From NCBI GenBank assembly GCA_934659425.1, contig CAKUHU010000012.1, forward strand, positions 1 to 38,362: DNA of 38,362 nucleotides, read 5' to 3'. The stretch comes from an uncultured Oscillospiraceae bacterium. GTDB taxonomy: Bacteria > Bacillota > Clostridia > Oscillospirales > Oscillospiraceae. The translations under genes were made by a program, and so were the position numbers. Below the pieces are notes generated by a model. The model was not told the DNA's origin, made no database searches, and saw only the letters and a program-made list of their open reading frames with translations. Each line of letters starts with the position of its first letter. Within the stretch, counting starts at the first letter, position 1. Shown here one piece after another: positions 7,711 to 17,166 of this stretch.

Positions 7711-10199
7711 GAGAGCTTCTCCATGTATTGGGCTGCTGATTTGAGCATGAGCTTCTTGGTGCCCACATTGTCAAAAGCCACCTCGATGAGGGCGTCTCCC
7801 CCCATCTTCGTAAGGGAGAGGATCATCCCCTTGCCGAAGGCTTTATGGCGCACCATCTCCCCCTTCTGAAAGTCGGGAAGGGACGCCGAAGTCACGGCCC
7901 CGGTCCGTGCTGTCGTCTCCCTGGGGGCGGTATAGCCCCGGTCATACTTGGGCGTGGTGCGCTTCGCCGCCGCATAGCCGTTATAGGCCCGGAATGCCGA
8001 ACGGGACCTCTCCCCACTGCCGTAATGCTCCCGCTCCGGCCGCCATTCACTCTCTCCTAAAGGCCAGTCACTTCCCGGTGACATGGGGGAGCGTCCGCTG
8101 CGCTCCACCCGCTCGTCGGGGATCTCCCCCAAGAAACGGGAGGGCCGGTTGGCCGATGTATGCCCATAGAGCATCCGCTGAGCGGCACAGGTCATGTAGA
8201 GCCTCTCCTTAGCCCTCGTCATTGCCACATAGCAAAGCCGCCGCTCCTCCTCCATCTCCTCCTCGTCACCGATGGAGCGCATACCGGGAAAGATGTTTTC
8301 CTCCATGCCCACGGTGAAGACCACCGGGAATTCCAGCCCCTTGGCCGAATGCATGGTCATCATCACCACACACTCCTCACTGGGATCGTGATTGTCCAGG
8401 TCTGTATAGAGGGCGATTTCATCTAAAAACCCGGCCAGGGAGGGCTCTTCTGCATTTTCTATGTAGCTTTGGATGGATGAGCCCAGCTCTCGCACGTTTT
8501 CCAACCGGGTGCGGTCTTCCACCGTGTCCCTCATCTCCAGCGCGATGGCATATCCACTGTCGGCGCACAGGGCCTCATAGAACTGGGGCAGGGGCATCTC
8601 CTCCACCTGACGGCGCAGAGAGTGGATCAGCTCGGCAAAGGCATTCAGTTTGGCGGCAGCCTTCTGCAGATCAGGATAGCGCCCCGCCCCGCTCACCACC
8701 TCCCAGAGCGACAGCCCATTTTGAAGGGCGAGCTCCTGTGCGATCTCAACGGTCCGCGCTCCGATCCCCCGAGGGGGATTGTTGATGATGCGCTGTAAGC
8801 GCAGATCGTCGCCGGGGTTGTTGACCACGCACAGGTAGGCCAGCATATCCTTCACTTCCATGCGGTCGAAGAACCGAGTGCCGCCGATAATTCGGTAGGG
8901 CACGCCGTTTCGCTTCATGGCCATTTCCAGCTCCCGGGACTGGGCATTCATCCGGTAGAGCACGGCAAAATCATTCCAATGCCGGCCCTGGGAATAGCCG
9001 GCCAGGATCTCTGCGGCCACATATTGGGCCTCATCATCCTGGTTCATGGCGGTGTAGAGCCGCAGCTTATCCCCTTCCCCGTGTTTGGTCCACAACTCCT
9101 TCCCCTTGCGGCCTTGGTTGTTGCGGATCACACTGTTAGCCGACTCCAGGATGTTCTGGGTAGAGCGGTAATTCTGCTCCAAACGGATGGTGCGGCAGGC
9201 AGGATACTGACTCTCAAAGGACAGGATATTTTCGATGGTGGCCCCCCGGAAGCGGTAGATGGACTGGTCGTCATCGCCCACCACGCAGAAGTTTTCATAT
9301 CCCCCCGCCAAAATGGAGGCCAACTGGTACTGCAGGTTGTTGGTATCCTGATATTCGTCCACCAATACATAGCGGAACTTGCGCTGATAATAGCTGCGCA
9401 CCTCCTCATTTCCCCGGAGCAGCAACACCGTGCGGAGGATTAGATCGTCAAAGTCCAGAGCATTGGCCGCCTTCAGCCGCTTTTCATACTCCAGATAGAT
9501 GCTGGCAATACGCTGCAGCCGGTAGTCCCTCATTTGGGCACACTCCTCGGCATAGGCCGGGGCCAGCTTTACCGCATCCTTGGCCCTGGAGATATGCCCC
9601 AGCACCATCTTGGGCGGAAAGGCCTTTTCGTCGATATTCAGTGCCTTCTCCACCTCTTTCACCACCCGCTCAGAATCTGCGGTATCATAGATGGTGAATG
9701 AGGTGTCATAGCCCAATTTATCAATGTCCCGGCGGAGTATCCGGGCACAGCAGGAATGAAAGGTGGCGGCCCAAATGTCATTGGCGGCGGGCCCCAGCAT
9801 CCGCTCCAGCCGTTCTTTCAACTCTCCAGCCGCTTTGTTGGTAAAGGTGATGGCCAAAATGGACCAAGGCTGCGCAGGCTCCATCCTGCAAAGCCGCTGA
9901 GCCCTATCCTTCCCCGCTTCCTCCGGATGGGCCGCATAGCCCTCTAAAAAATCCAGATCATCGGCATCAATCTGGTCGGGCACCTCGCAGCTGTCGGAGG
10001 CCCGGCCATATTTCATCAAATTGGCGATCCGGTTGATTAGAACTGTGGTCTTACCACTCCCCGCTCCCGCCAGCAAAAGAAGGGGGCCCTCTGTAGCCAG
10101 CACCGCTTGTCGCTGTTCCGGATTTAAATGTTTAAAATTCGCTTCAATGACCGCCCTCCGGGCGGTGCAGAAACGCTCTTGTTCTCTCTCGTTCAGCAT
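7707..10199 (-). CDS. pcrA: ATP-dependent DNA helicase PcrA/UvrD
   Basis: This is an 830-residue superfamily 1A helicase used in DNA repair and rolling-circle replication. Its motifs appear in order: Walker A LLAGAGSGKTTVL (about residues 39-51), Walker B LVDEYQDTN, motif III GDDDQSIYRFRGA, motif IV RLEQNYRST, motif V TMHSAKGLEFPVVF and motif VI VAMTRAKERLYM. The C-terminus has a basic, low-complexity linker and then the Tudor-like RNA polymerase-binding tail (FQKGEMVRHKAFGKGMILSL). Compared with Bacillus PcrA there is a charged insertion after motif Ia (about residues 66-95). The start is ATG at 10199 after GGAGAG. Gram-positive placement favours the name pcrA over uvrD. Confidence 0.95.
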   Translation of the reverse strand: MLNEREQERFCTARRAVIEANFKHLNPEQRQAVLATEGPLLLLAGAGSGKTTVLINRIANLMKYGRASDSCEVPDQIDADDLDFLEGYAAHPEEAGKDRAQRLCRMEPAQPWSILAITFTNKAAGELKERLERMLGPAANDIWAATFHSCCARILRRDIDKLGYDTSFTIYDTADSERVVKEVEKALNIDEKAFPPKMVLGHISRAKDAVKLAPAYAEECAQMRDYRLQRIASIYLEYEKRLKAANALDFDDLILRTVLLLRGNEEVRSYYQRKFRYVLVDEYQDTNNLQYQLASILAGGYENFCVVGDDDQSIYRFRGATIENILSFESQYPACRTIRLEQNYRSTQNILESANSVIRNNQGRKGKELWTKHGEGDKLRLYTAMNQDDEAQYVAAEILAGYSQGRHWNDFAVLYRMNAQSRELEMAMKRNGVPYRIIGGTRFFDRMEVKDMLAYLCVVNNPGDDLRLQRIINNPPRGIGARTVEIAQELALQNGLSLWEVVSGAGRYPDLQKAAAKLNAFAELIHSLRRQVEEMPLPQFYEALCADSGYAIALEMRDTVEDRTRLENVRELGSSIQSYIENAEEPSLAGFLDEIALYTDLDNHDPSEECVVMMTMHSAKGLEFPVVFTVGMEENIFPGMRSIGDEEEMEEERRLCYVAMTRAKERLYMTCAAQRMLYGHTSANRPSRFLGEIPDERVERSGRSPMSPGSDWPLGESEWRPEREHYGSGERSRSAFRAYNGYAAAKRTTPKYDRGYTAPRETTARTGAVTSASLPDFQKGEMVRHKAFGKGMILSLTKMGGDALIEVAFDNVGTKKLMLKSAAQYMEKLS

Positions 10200-10237
10200 A
10201 ATGTTCTCTCCATTTCTCCCGCTTTCACAATAGGCTT

Positions 10238-10266
10238 ATTTTAGTACAGAAGTTGCTTTTGGTCAA
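10238..10266 (-). promoter_or_regulatory. Sigma-A promoter of pcrA
   Basis: On the minus strand TTGACC (10261-10266) and TAAAAT (10238-10243) are 17 bases apart, and the ATG at 10199 follows at a normal leader length. Confidence 0.75.
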
Positions 10267-10280
10267 CGACGGTTTTCTCT

Positions 10281-10523
10281 TCAAGTCGTCACCGCTGATC
10301 CAATTTCAATCACGAGCCGGGAACCGCTCATGCAAAATGTGAAGACAGTCTTGCCGTTCTTATCGGGGAAGAATGGGTCTGTTTTGAGGCCCAGCCAACG
10401 GACAGTTCGGATTGCGCCGCGCCCATCCATAGACCGTCTTGTCCATTTCTCCATGTTCCGCAGAGCCCGCTCTTCCTTTTTCGCCGCTTTTCCAAAATTT
10501 CTCTTGCTTTTTTCTTCTCCCAT
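10281..10523 (-). CDS. Possible small protein, unrecognised (80 residues)
   Basis: This frame fills most of the 365-base gap between pcrA and pyrB. It encodes 80 residues with a basic N-terminal half and a short hydrophobic C-terminal patch ([19 protein letters not shown]). I do not recognise a family. There is no ribosome binding site upstream of the ATG at 10523 and no obvious promoter. It stops just before the pcrA -35 box. It could be a real small protein, a decayed gene or chance. Confidence 0.22.
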   Translation of the reverse strand: MGEEKSKRNFGKAAKKEERALRNMEKWTRRSMDGRGAIRTVRWLGLKTDPFFPDKNGKTVFTFCMSGSRLVIEIGSAVTT

Positions 10524-10532
10524 GTATATCCT
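10504..10532 (+). promoter_or_regulatory. Weak candidate promoter of pyrBI
   Basis: TTGCTT (10504-10509) and TATCCT (10527-10532) have 17-base spacing and lie 32 bases before the pyrB start. The hexamers match the consensus poorly. No attenuator hairpin or PyrR-type leader was seen. Confidence 0.35.
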
Positions 10533-10564
10533 ATTATCAACAGAATTTGAATGGAGGAATGAGC

Positions 10565-11476
10565 GTGCGACACCTCATCAGCCCCTCAGACCTTTCGGTC
10601 TCCGAAATCGAAGAGCTGTTGGCCCTGGCCGACCGCATTATTGATGATCCCATTGCTTTTTCCCATAAATGCACAGGGAAAAAGCTTGCCACCTTATTTT
10701 TTGAACCCAGTACCCGCACCCGGTTGAGCTTCGAGGCAGCTATGCTCGAGCTGGGGGGCAGCGTATTGGGTTTTTCTTCTGCCAATTCCTCCTCCGCCAC
10801 CAAGGGCGAGACCGTATCGGACACCGCCCGGGTGGTCTCCTGTTATGCCGACATTATCGCCATGCGCCACCCCAAGGAGGGCGCTGCAACTGTAGCCGCC
10901 GCCAAAGCCTCTGTTCCCGTAATCAACGCCGGCGACGGCGGACACCACCACCCTACCCAAACTTTGACTGACCTGCTGACCATCCGCCGGCTCAAGGGAC
11001 GGATGGATCATCTGACCATTGGGCTGTGCGGAGATTTGAAATTTGGCCGCACAGTACACTCCCTCATCAGCGCCATGTGCCGCTATGAAGGGATCCGATT
11101 CCTGTTGGTGAGTCCCCAGGAGCTTCGCATTCCCGACTATCTTCGGGATGACCTCATCAAAGGGAACTTCGACTTCCAAGAGGCGGAACGGTTGGAAGAC
11201 ATCATTGGAGAGATGGATGTACTCTATATGACCCGGGTCCAGCGGGAACGCTTTTTCAACGAAGAGGATTATATCCGCCTGCGGGACAGCTATATTCTGG
11301 ACGCGCAGAAGATGAAGCTGGCCAAGGAGGACATGATCGTCCTCCACCCCCTTCCCCGAGTCAACGAGATCGCTCCTGAGGTGGATGATGACCCAAGGGC
11401 CTGCTATTTCCAGCAGGTGCTCTTCGGAAAGTATATCCGTATGGCCCTTATTTTAAAGCTGTTGGAGGTGGAATGA
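10565..11476 (+). CDS. pyrB: Aspartate carbamoyltransferase catalytic subunit
   Basis: The enzyme condenses carbamoyl phosphate with L-aspartate in the first committed step of pyrimidine synthesis. Signatures are [15 protein letters not shown] (carbamoyl-phosphate loop), the 80s-type loop [23 protein letters not shown] and the late HPLPRVNEI. The frame is open further upstream, but GGAGG at 10553-10557 fits the GTG at 10565 with 7-base spacing, giving a protein of about 303 residues starting [10 protein letters not shown] as in the family. The ATG at 10559 is only one base from that site. pyrI follows after one base, so the product should assemble into the allosteric class B holoenzyme. Confidence 0.96.
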   Translation: MRHLISPSDLSVSEIEELLALADRIIDDPIAFSHKCTGKKLATLFFEPSTRTRLSFEAAMLELGGSVLGFSSANSSSATKGETVSDTARVVSCYADIIAMRHPKEGAATVAAAKASVPVINAGDGGHHHPTQTLTDLLTIRRLKGRMDHLTIGLCGDLKFGRTVHSLISAMCRYEGIRFLLVSPQELRIPDYLRDDLIKGNFDFQEAERLEDIIGEMDVLYMTRVQRERFFNEEDYIRLRDSYILDAQKMKLAKEDMIVLHPLPRVNEIAPEVDDDPRACYFQQVLFGKYIRMALILKLLEVE

Positions 11477-11477
11477 A

Positions 11478-11909
11478 ATGAATGTGGACAGTGTGGAGCG
11501 CGGCCTCGTCATCGACCATATCGGAGCGGGCCATAGCATGGAGATTTACCATGTGCTGGGCCTGGACAAGCTGGACTGCTGCGTAGCCATCATCAAAAAC
11601 GCCCGCAGCAGCAAAACCGGCCGGAAGGACATCATGAAGATCGAGGACCGGATCGACCTGGACCTCGATGCGTTGGGATTCATCGATCCCAACATCACTG
11701 TCAACATCATCGACGGCGGAAAGATCGTCGAAAAAAAGCAGGTAAAGCTGCCCGACTCCGTCACGAATATCATCCGATGCAACAACCCGAGGTGCATTAC
11801 TTCTGCGGAGCACGACCTGCCCCATGTATTCCAGTTGTCAGACGCCCAACAGGGGCTATACCGGTGCAAATACTGTGATCAGGTTTTTGACCGAAAAAAG
11901 CGGGATTGA
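11478..11909 (+). CDS. pyrI: Aspartate carbamoyltransferase regulatory subunit
   Basis: This is the 143-residue nucleotide-binding regulatory subunit that confers CTP/ATP control on PyrB. The N-terminal allosteric domain runs to about residue 98. The C-terminal zinc domain has the four-Cys set in CNNPRC (about 103-108) and CKYC (about 132-135), which hold the contacts to PyrB. It starts one base after the pyrB stop and is followed by a strong terminator. Note that pyrH, for the next-but-one pyrimidine step, lies 10 kb away in another operon. Confidence 0.96.
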   Translation: MNVDSVERGLVIDHIGAGHSMEIYHVLGLDKLDCCVAIIKNARSSKTGRKDIMKIEDRIDLDLDALGFIDPNITVNIIDGGKIVEKKQVKLPDSVTNIIRCNNPRCITSAEHDLPHVFQLSDAQQGLYRCKYCDQVFDRKKRD

Positions 11910-11934
11910 GTTTCGATCCCCAAAAACCGCCAAA

Positions 11935-11969
11935 AATCCCGGCACCGCCTTTTGCGGCGCCGGGATTTT
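11935..11969. terminator. Bidirectional terminator between pyrI and polC
   Basis: A long GC-rich stem, AATCCCGGCaCCGC paired with GCGGCGCCGGGATT, is flanked by A-runs on the left and T-runs on the right. It therefore works as an intrinsic terminator for pyrBI (plus) and for the polC operon (minus). Confidence 0.9.
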
Positions 11970-11975
11970 TCCTTT

Positions 11976-14900
11976 TTAAAACAGTGTAATCTGGCTGGTC
12001 TCCGGCATATCATCAAAGGCACCGGCAGCCTTGAGCTGTTCGATATGGGTTTTGGAGACCTTAGGACAGGTGTCAGAAAACTCCTCGATAGAGACAAATT
12101 CCTTTCCTGCCCGCTGTTCCACAATAGATTGGGCCGCAGTCTCTCCCAGGCCGGGGATCGCGCTAAAGGGAGGGATGAGGGCATTTTCTCCATCCAGCGC
12201 AAAACGGACTGCCTCCGAGCGATACAGATCCACATTTCGGAAGGTGAAACCCCGCAAATAGAATTCATACACCACTTCCAAGGTGGTATAGGTGTCCTCC
12301 TCCACGGCAGTGGCTGACTTATCGTCCATCTTGGCGCGGATCTCCTTCAGCTTTACCTTTACCATGTCCATTCCCTGGCACATGAAGGTAGCGTCAAAGG
12401 CCTTTGCCCGAATGGAGAAAAAGGCCGCATAGAATGCCAGGGGGCGGTGAACTTTGAACCAGGCAATCCGGAAAGCCATCATCACATAGGCCACGGCATG
12501 GGCCTTGGGAAAAAGATAGCCGATCTTGGCCAGAGAATCAATATACCAGTCAGGGACATTGTGGGAGCGCATCTCCTCCTCCCAGCCGTCCTCAAACCCG
12601 TTCTTTTTCACCTTTCCCTTCCGCACGGCCTCCATAATTTTGAAGGAGAGCTTGGGATCCATACCCTGCTGGATCAGGTAAAGCATGATGTCATCCCGGC
12701 AGCCTACCGTCTCCAAAACACTGGCCGTACCGCTGAGGATCAGATCCCGGGCATTGCCCAGCCACACATCGGTGCCATGGGAGAAGCCTGAGAGCCGAAC
12801 CAGCGTATTGAAATCCTGCGGCTCGGTGTCCATCAGCATTTGCCGGGTAAACCGGGTGTTGAACTCCGGGATTGCCACGGCTCCAGTGGGGCCCAAAATA
12901 GGATCGTCCTCATACCCCAACTTCTCTGAGGAAGTAAAAAGGCTCATGGTGTCGGTGTCATCCAGCGAAATATCCGTGCGGGCATTCACCCCGGTCAAAT
13001 CCTCCAGCATACGGATCATGGTTGGGTCATCGTGGCCCAGCATGTCCAGCTTCAAGAGATTAGACTCCATGGAGTGATATTCAAAGTGGGTCGTGACGAT
13101 GTCTGTATTCGGATCGTCAGCGGGGTGCTGAACGGGACAGAAATCATAGATCTCTCGGTCCTGTGGAATGACCACCATTCCGCCCGGGTGCTGCCCGGTG
13201 GTCCGCTTCACTCCCGTACAGCCTTTGCTCAGGCGGTTTTCCTCCGCACTGGAGGCGTGGAGCCCCCGTTTTTCCAAATACTTTTTTACATAGCCAAAGG
13301 CGGTCTTTTCCGCCACCGTTCCAATGGTGCCCGCCCGGAACACATGGCTCTCTCCAAAGAGTTCAAAGGTATACCGGTGCGCTTTCGCCTGATACTCGCC
13401 GGAAAAATTCAGGTCGATATCGGGCACCTTATCGCCGCCAAAGCCCAGGAAGGTCTCAAAGGGGATGTTGAAGCCGTCCTTCTCATAGGGCGTGCCGCAG
13501 ATGGGGCAGACCGCGTTCGGCATATCCGCTCCGCATCCGTAACCGTGGGCAGGCCCAAACTCAAAATCCGCGTGCTTGCACTTGGGACAGCGGTAATGGG
13601 CGGGCAGGGAATTGACCTCTGTAATTCCGGAGAGAAAGGCCACGATGGAAGAGCCCACCGAACCTCTGGAGCCTACCAGATAGCCGTGCTCCAGAGAATT
13701 CTGCACCAATTTCTGCGCCGACATATAGATGACGTCATACTTCCGCATGATGATGCCGGGCAGCTCCAGATCGATTCGGTCCTGGACCACCTGGGGCAGC
13801 TCTTCACCATAGAGCTCGTGGGCCTTTCCATAGACCAGACTCTCCAGCTCCTGGGCAGAATTCTCCAGTTTGGGCGCAAAGAGCCCCTTGGGCAGGGGAT
13901 CCATCCGCTCACACCAGTCGGCCACCAGGTTGGGGTCTTGTATCACTACCTTTCGGCAGTCCTCTTCCCCCAGATAAGAAAACTCTTTCAGCATCTCGTC
14001 GGTGGTTTTGAAGTAGATGGGCAGGGACTCGTCACAATCCTCAAACCCCTTGGAATCCAGCAAGATATGGCGGTAATCCTCATCTTCCGGATCCAAAAAG
14101 TGGACATCCCCCGTAGCACAAACCGGCTTGTCCAGCTCCTTGCCCAGCGCCAAGATGGTGCGGTTGAACTCCCGCAGTTCCTCCTCGCTGTCCACTGCCC
14201 CCCGCCGCAGCAGGAAAGCGTTGTTACATAGGGGTTGGATCTCCAAATAATCGTACCAGGAGGCAATGCGCTTCAGCTCCGCCCAGTCCTTCCGCTTGGA
14301 TACCGCCTCATAGAGCTCGCCCGCCTGGCAGGCTGACCCTAAGATCAGCCCCTCTCGGTACTTCTCGATCTCGCTTTTGGGTATGATGGGATAGCGCTTG
14401 TAATGCTTCAGGAAGGAGTCGGAGATGAGCCGATAGAGGTTCCGAAGGCCCAGCTGATTCTTGGCCAATACGATGAGATGCTTTGGCTGCCGACGGGCCT
14501 TGCCCTTGCCTCGAAGGAGGGTCATGGCCGGGTTGATGGCCTGGAGGGAGTGGACCCCCATGTCCTCCAGCATATGGAAGAAGGGAATGAGCATATAGGC
14601 CACTGTGGCGGCGTCGTCACTGGCCCGGTGATGGTTGAAAGCTGGCAGATTCAGCCGGTTTGCCACAATATCCAGCTTATACTTTCCCAGATCGGGCAGC
14701 AAGTTTTGCGCCAATATGAGGGAGTCGACAGAGGGATTGGGAAAGGGCCTTCCAATCCTTCGGCAGCCCTCTGAAATAAAGCCTATGTCGAACTCGGCGT
14801 TGTGGGCCGCCAGGGGCCGGTCTCCCGCAAAATCCAGAAAGGCGTCGATGGCCTCCTTCTGGCTTGGGGCTCCCTCCAACATCTTATCTGTGATCCCCGT

Positions 14901-16085
14901 CAACTCTACGATCTCTCGGGGCAGCGGCCGCCCGGGACTGGCGAAGGTATTGAAGCTCTCACACACTTCGCCGTCTCGGAGAATCACCGCGCCGATCTCA
15001 ATGATCAGATCCTTAGTCTTGCTCAGTCCGGTGGTCTCGATGTCAAAGCAGACGATCTCGCCGTGAAAATCCTGCTCCGCATCGCCATGGACCACGATCC
15101 GGTCATCCACATCGTTGAGGAAATACGCCTCTACTCCATAGAGTACCTTGATTTTTTTTGCAGAATGCCACGCCTCCGGGAAAGACTGGGCCACTCCGTG
15201 GTCGGTGATGGCGATGGCCCGGTGTCCCCAGCTCTCCGCCCGCTTTATCACATCTTTTGTCGGCGTCAGCGCATCCATAGCGGACATGGTCGTATGCAAG
15301 TGCAGCTCCACCCGTTTTTCCGCCGCGGTATCCTGCCGCTGGGCCTTCTTTCCCTCCATCACCGCGTAGGGCTCCAGCACCATATCTCCGGTAAACCGGT
15401 CCAGATTGAGCTTGCCTTGGATGATGAGGTGCTGTCCCTCCCGGATACCGTCCACCAGGGGCTTTCCCTCCTCTCCAAGAAAAAACTTATTGACCCGGAT
15501 AGAACCTGTAAAATCGGTGATGTCAAAATTCACCACCCAGGCATTCCGCTTCTTCAACTCCCGGTGGTTGATGGAAAACACATCGCCCTTCACCACCACC
15601 ATCCCCATATCCAGATTCAGCTCAGACATGGGCACAGGCTCCCCTTTGACCTCCCGGCGGCCAAAAATCAGCCTGCCGTCCTTTTTCGCCTGCTTCTTTT
15701 CCTTGGGCACAGCCGATTTGATGGTCTTCATGGCCGCCTGCCGCAGCTCCTCCGTTCGCCGGAATGCGGCCTGGGCGTCGTCCACCTCTGGCGGCGGCTC
15801 CGGCAGGGGGATGTCATTTTCCAAAGCCGGAGCGGGAGAAGGCTGACCGTCCGCTGTCAGTTCCAGTTCCACCCGCTCCACATCATAGGCCCGAGCCAAC
15901 ACCGCCTCCACCGCCTGCCGCAGCTCCTCCCCCGGCAGGGCGGGACACAGGACCTTTCCCCGGATGATCCGTTTTTTCTTATCGACGGTGATCCGGGTAA
16001 CTTCCCAATGGGACACTTGTCCACCCAAAACGCCCTCCGCGGGAAAGTTGGAAAACACTTTTAAAAATGGTATCTTTTGCGGCAT
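11976..16085 (-). CDS. polC: DNA polymerase III alpha subunit, Gram-positive type (PolC)
   Basis: This 1369-residue replicative polymerase has a built-in proofreading exonuclease. In order it has an N-terminal and OB region (OB at about residues 150-245), a PHP domain starting at about 260 (ELHLHTTMSAMDALT), the DEDD exonuclease inserted in PHP (CFDIETTGLSKTKDL, about 346-360; LAAHNAEFDIGF; HRASDDAATV), the polymerase palm with PDIDLNFSGEYQ, and a C-terminal helix-hairpin-helix and tail. It is slightly shorter than Bacillus PolC. It is the last gene of the ispG-containing block: the start at 16085 lies 40 bases after the ispG stop, with GTGAGGAAC as ribosome binding site. No frameshift is seen. 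Confidence 0.98.
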   Translation of the reverse strand: MPQKIPFLKVFSNFPAEGVLGGQVSHWEVTRITVDKKKRIIRGKVLCPALPGEELRQAVEAVLARAYDVERVELELTADGQPSPAPALENDIPLPEPPPEVDDAQAAFRRTEELRQAAMKTIKSAVPKEKKQAKKDGRLIFGRREVKGEPVPMSELNLDMGMVVVKGDVFSINHRELKKRNAWVVNFDITDFTGSIRVNKFFLGEEGKPLVDGIREGQHLIIQGKLNLDRFTGDMVLEPYAVMEGKKAQRQDTAAEKRVELHLHTTMSAMDALTPTKDVIKRAESWGHRAIAITDHGVAQSFPEAWHSAKKIKVLYGVEAYFLNDVDDRIVVHGDAEQDFHGEIVCFDIETTGLSKTKDLIIEIGAVILRDGEVCESFNTFASPGRPLPREIVELTGITDKMLEGAPSQKEAIDAFLDFAGDRPLAAHNAEFDIGFISEGCRRIGRPFPNPSVDSLILAQNLLPDLGKYKLDIVANRLNLPAFNHHRASDDAATVAYMLIPFFHMLEDMGVHSLQAINPAMTLLRGKGKARRQPKHLIVLAKNQLGLRNLYRLISDSFLKHYKRYPIIPKSEIEKYREGLILGSACQAGELYEAVSKRKDWAELKRIASWYDYLEIQPLCNNAFLLRRGAVDSEEELREFNRTILALGKELDKPVCATGDVHFLDPEDEDYRHILLDSKGFEDCDESLPIYFKTTDEMLKEFSYLGEEDCRKVVIQDPNLVADWCERMDPLPKGLFAPKLENSAQELESLVYGKAHELYGEELPQVVQDRIDLELPGIIMRKYDVIYMSAQKLVQNSLEHGYLVGSRGSVGSSIVAFLSGITEVNSLPAHYRCPKCKHADFEFGPAHGYGCGADMPNAVCPICGTPYEKDGFNIPFETFLGFGGDKVPDIDLNFSGEYQAKAHRYTFELFGESHVFRAGTIGTVAEKTAFGYVKKYLEKRGLHASSAEENRLSKGCTGVKRTTGQHPGGMVVIPQDREIYDFCPVQHPADDPNTDIVTTHFEYHSMESNLLKLDMLGHDDPTMIRMLEDLTGVNARTDISLDDTDTMSLFTSSEKLGYEDDPILGPTGAVAIPEFNTRFTRQMLMDTEPQDFNTLVRLSGFSHGTDVWLGNARDLILSGTASVLETVGCRDDIMLYLIQQGMDPKLSFKIMEAVRKGKVKKNGFEDGWEEEMRSHNVPDWYIDSLAKIGYLFPKAHAVAYVMMAFRIAWFKVHRPLAFYAAFFSIRAKAFDATFMCQGMDMVKVKLKEIRAKMDDKSATAVEEDTYTTLEVVYEFYLRGFTFRNVDLYRSEAVRFALDGENALIPPFSAIPGLGETAAQSIVEQRAGKEFVSIEEFSDTCPKVSKTHIEQLKAAGAFDDMPETSQITLF

Positions 16086-16124
16086 AGTTCCTCACTCAAC
16101 TGTTCTCAGGCGACAAAATGTCCC

Positions 16125-17162
16125 TTAAATTTCCTCGATCAGCGCAAACAGTTCTTCCACCAGGTCCTCCTGAGGGACCTTCTTAACGATTTTCCCCCGG
16201 CGGAAGAGGAGCCCCTCGCCCACGCCTCCGGCGATTCCCACGTCAGCGGCCGCAGCCTCCCCTGGACCATTGACCACGCAGCCCATGACCGCCACCGTCA
16301 CAGCCTTTGTCACTGTTTTTAATCTCTCCTCCACCTCGTTGGCCAAGGCGATGAGGTCGATCTGCGTCCGCCCGCAGGTGGGGCAGGAGATCAGCTCCGG
16401 CCCCTCCCGGCGCACACCGGCAGCTTTCAGGATCTCTCGGGCCGCGTAGACCTCCTCCACTGGATCCGCAGAGAGGGAGACCCGGAGCGTATCCCCAATT
16501 CCCAAGGCCAGCAGCCCCCCGATCCCCACTGCGGACTTTAAAATGCCCATTCTGGGCGTCCCCGTCTCTGTGACTCCAATATGTAAAGGATAATCGCTTT
16601 TCAAACTCATCTGCTGATAGGCCTTCATTGTGATGGGAACAGAAGAGGATTTGAGGGAGATGCAGATGTCGGAAAATCCGCAGTCCTCCAACAGCTTGAT
16701 ATGTCCAAAGGCGCTCTCCACCAATGCCTCTGGGGTGACACCGCCATATTTGGCCAACAGGTGCTTTTCCAGGGAGCCTCCGTTGACGCCGATCCTTATG
16801 GGAATGTTTTTCCCTTTACAGGCATTGGCCACAGTACGAACTTTATCCGCTCCGCCGATATTGCCGGGATTGATCCGCACCCCGTCACAGCCCTGCTTCA
16901 CGCACTCCAGCGCCAGCTTATAATCAAAATGAATATCCACCACCAAGGGAATGGATATGCCCGCGCGAATGGCACCCACTGCCTCCGCTGCCGACATGTC
17001 TGGAACGGCCACCCGGACAATCTCGCACCCGGCCGCCTCCAGCTGCCTGATCTGTGCTACTGTGGCACCCACATCCTGTGTGGGGGTGTTGGTCATGGAT
17101 TGAATGGTAACGGGGGCCCCCCCGCCAATCGGGACGCCCCCCACCTTGATCTGTTTTGTCAT
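16125..17162 (-). CDS. ispG: 4-hydroxy-3-methylbut-2-en-1-yl diphosphate synthase
   Basis: This 345-residue [4Fe-4S] enzyme of the MEP isoprenoid pathway converts MEcPP to HMBPP using flavodoxin or ferredoxin. Visible are the TIM-barrel start (IQSMTNTPTQDV), the cluster cysteines in ISCPTCGRT and MGCVVNGPGEA, and GVNGGSLEKH. It is the bacterial short form. The gene starts 5 bases after the rseP stop and forms part of a block with dxr and uppS, so one transcription unit makes the isoprenoid precursor and uses it for undecaprenyl diphosphate. Confidence 0.97.
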   Translation of the reverse strand: MTKQIKVGGVPIGGGAPVTIQSMTNTPTQDVGATVAQIRQLEAAGCEIVRVAVPDMSAAEAVGAIRAGISIPLVVDIHFDYKLALECVKQGCDGVRINPGNIGGADKVRTVANACKGKNIPIRIGVNGGSLEKHLLAKYGGVTPEALVESAFGHIKLLEDCGFSDICISLKSSSVPITMKAYQQMSLKSDYPLHIGVTETGTPRMGILKSAVGIGGLLALGIGDTLRVSLSADPVEEVYAAREILKAAGVRREGPELISCPTCGRTQIDLIALANEVEERLKTVTKAVTVAVMGCVVNGPGEAAAADVGIAGGVGEGLLFRRGKIVKKVPQEDLVEELFALIEEI

Positions 17163-17166
17163 CGCC

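Noticed and set aside
11478..11909. pyrB and pyrI as a fusion
   Set aside because: A TGA stop and a separate ATG one base later show two coupled genes.
13032..16064. Several long plus-strand frames opposite polC
   Set aside because: PolC is intact on the minus strand with all domains. The opposite frames are His/Leu/Gly-rich mirrors of its codon bias.
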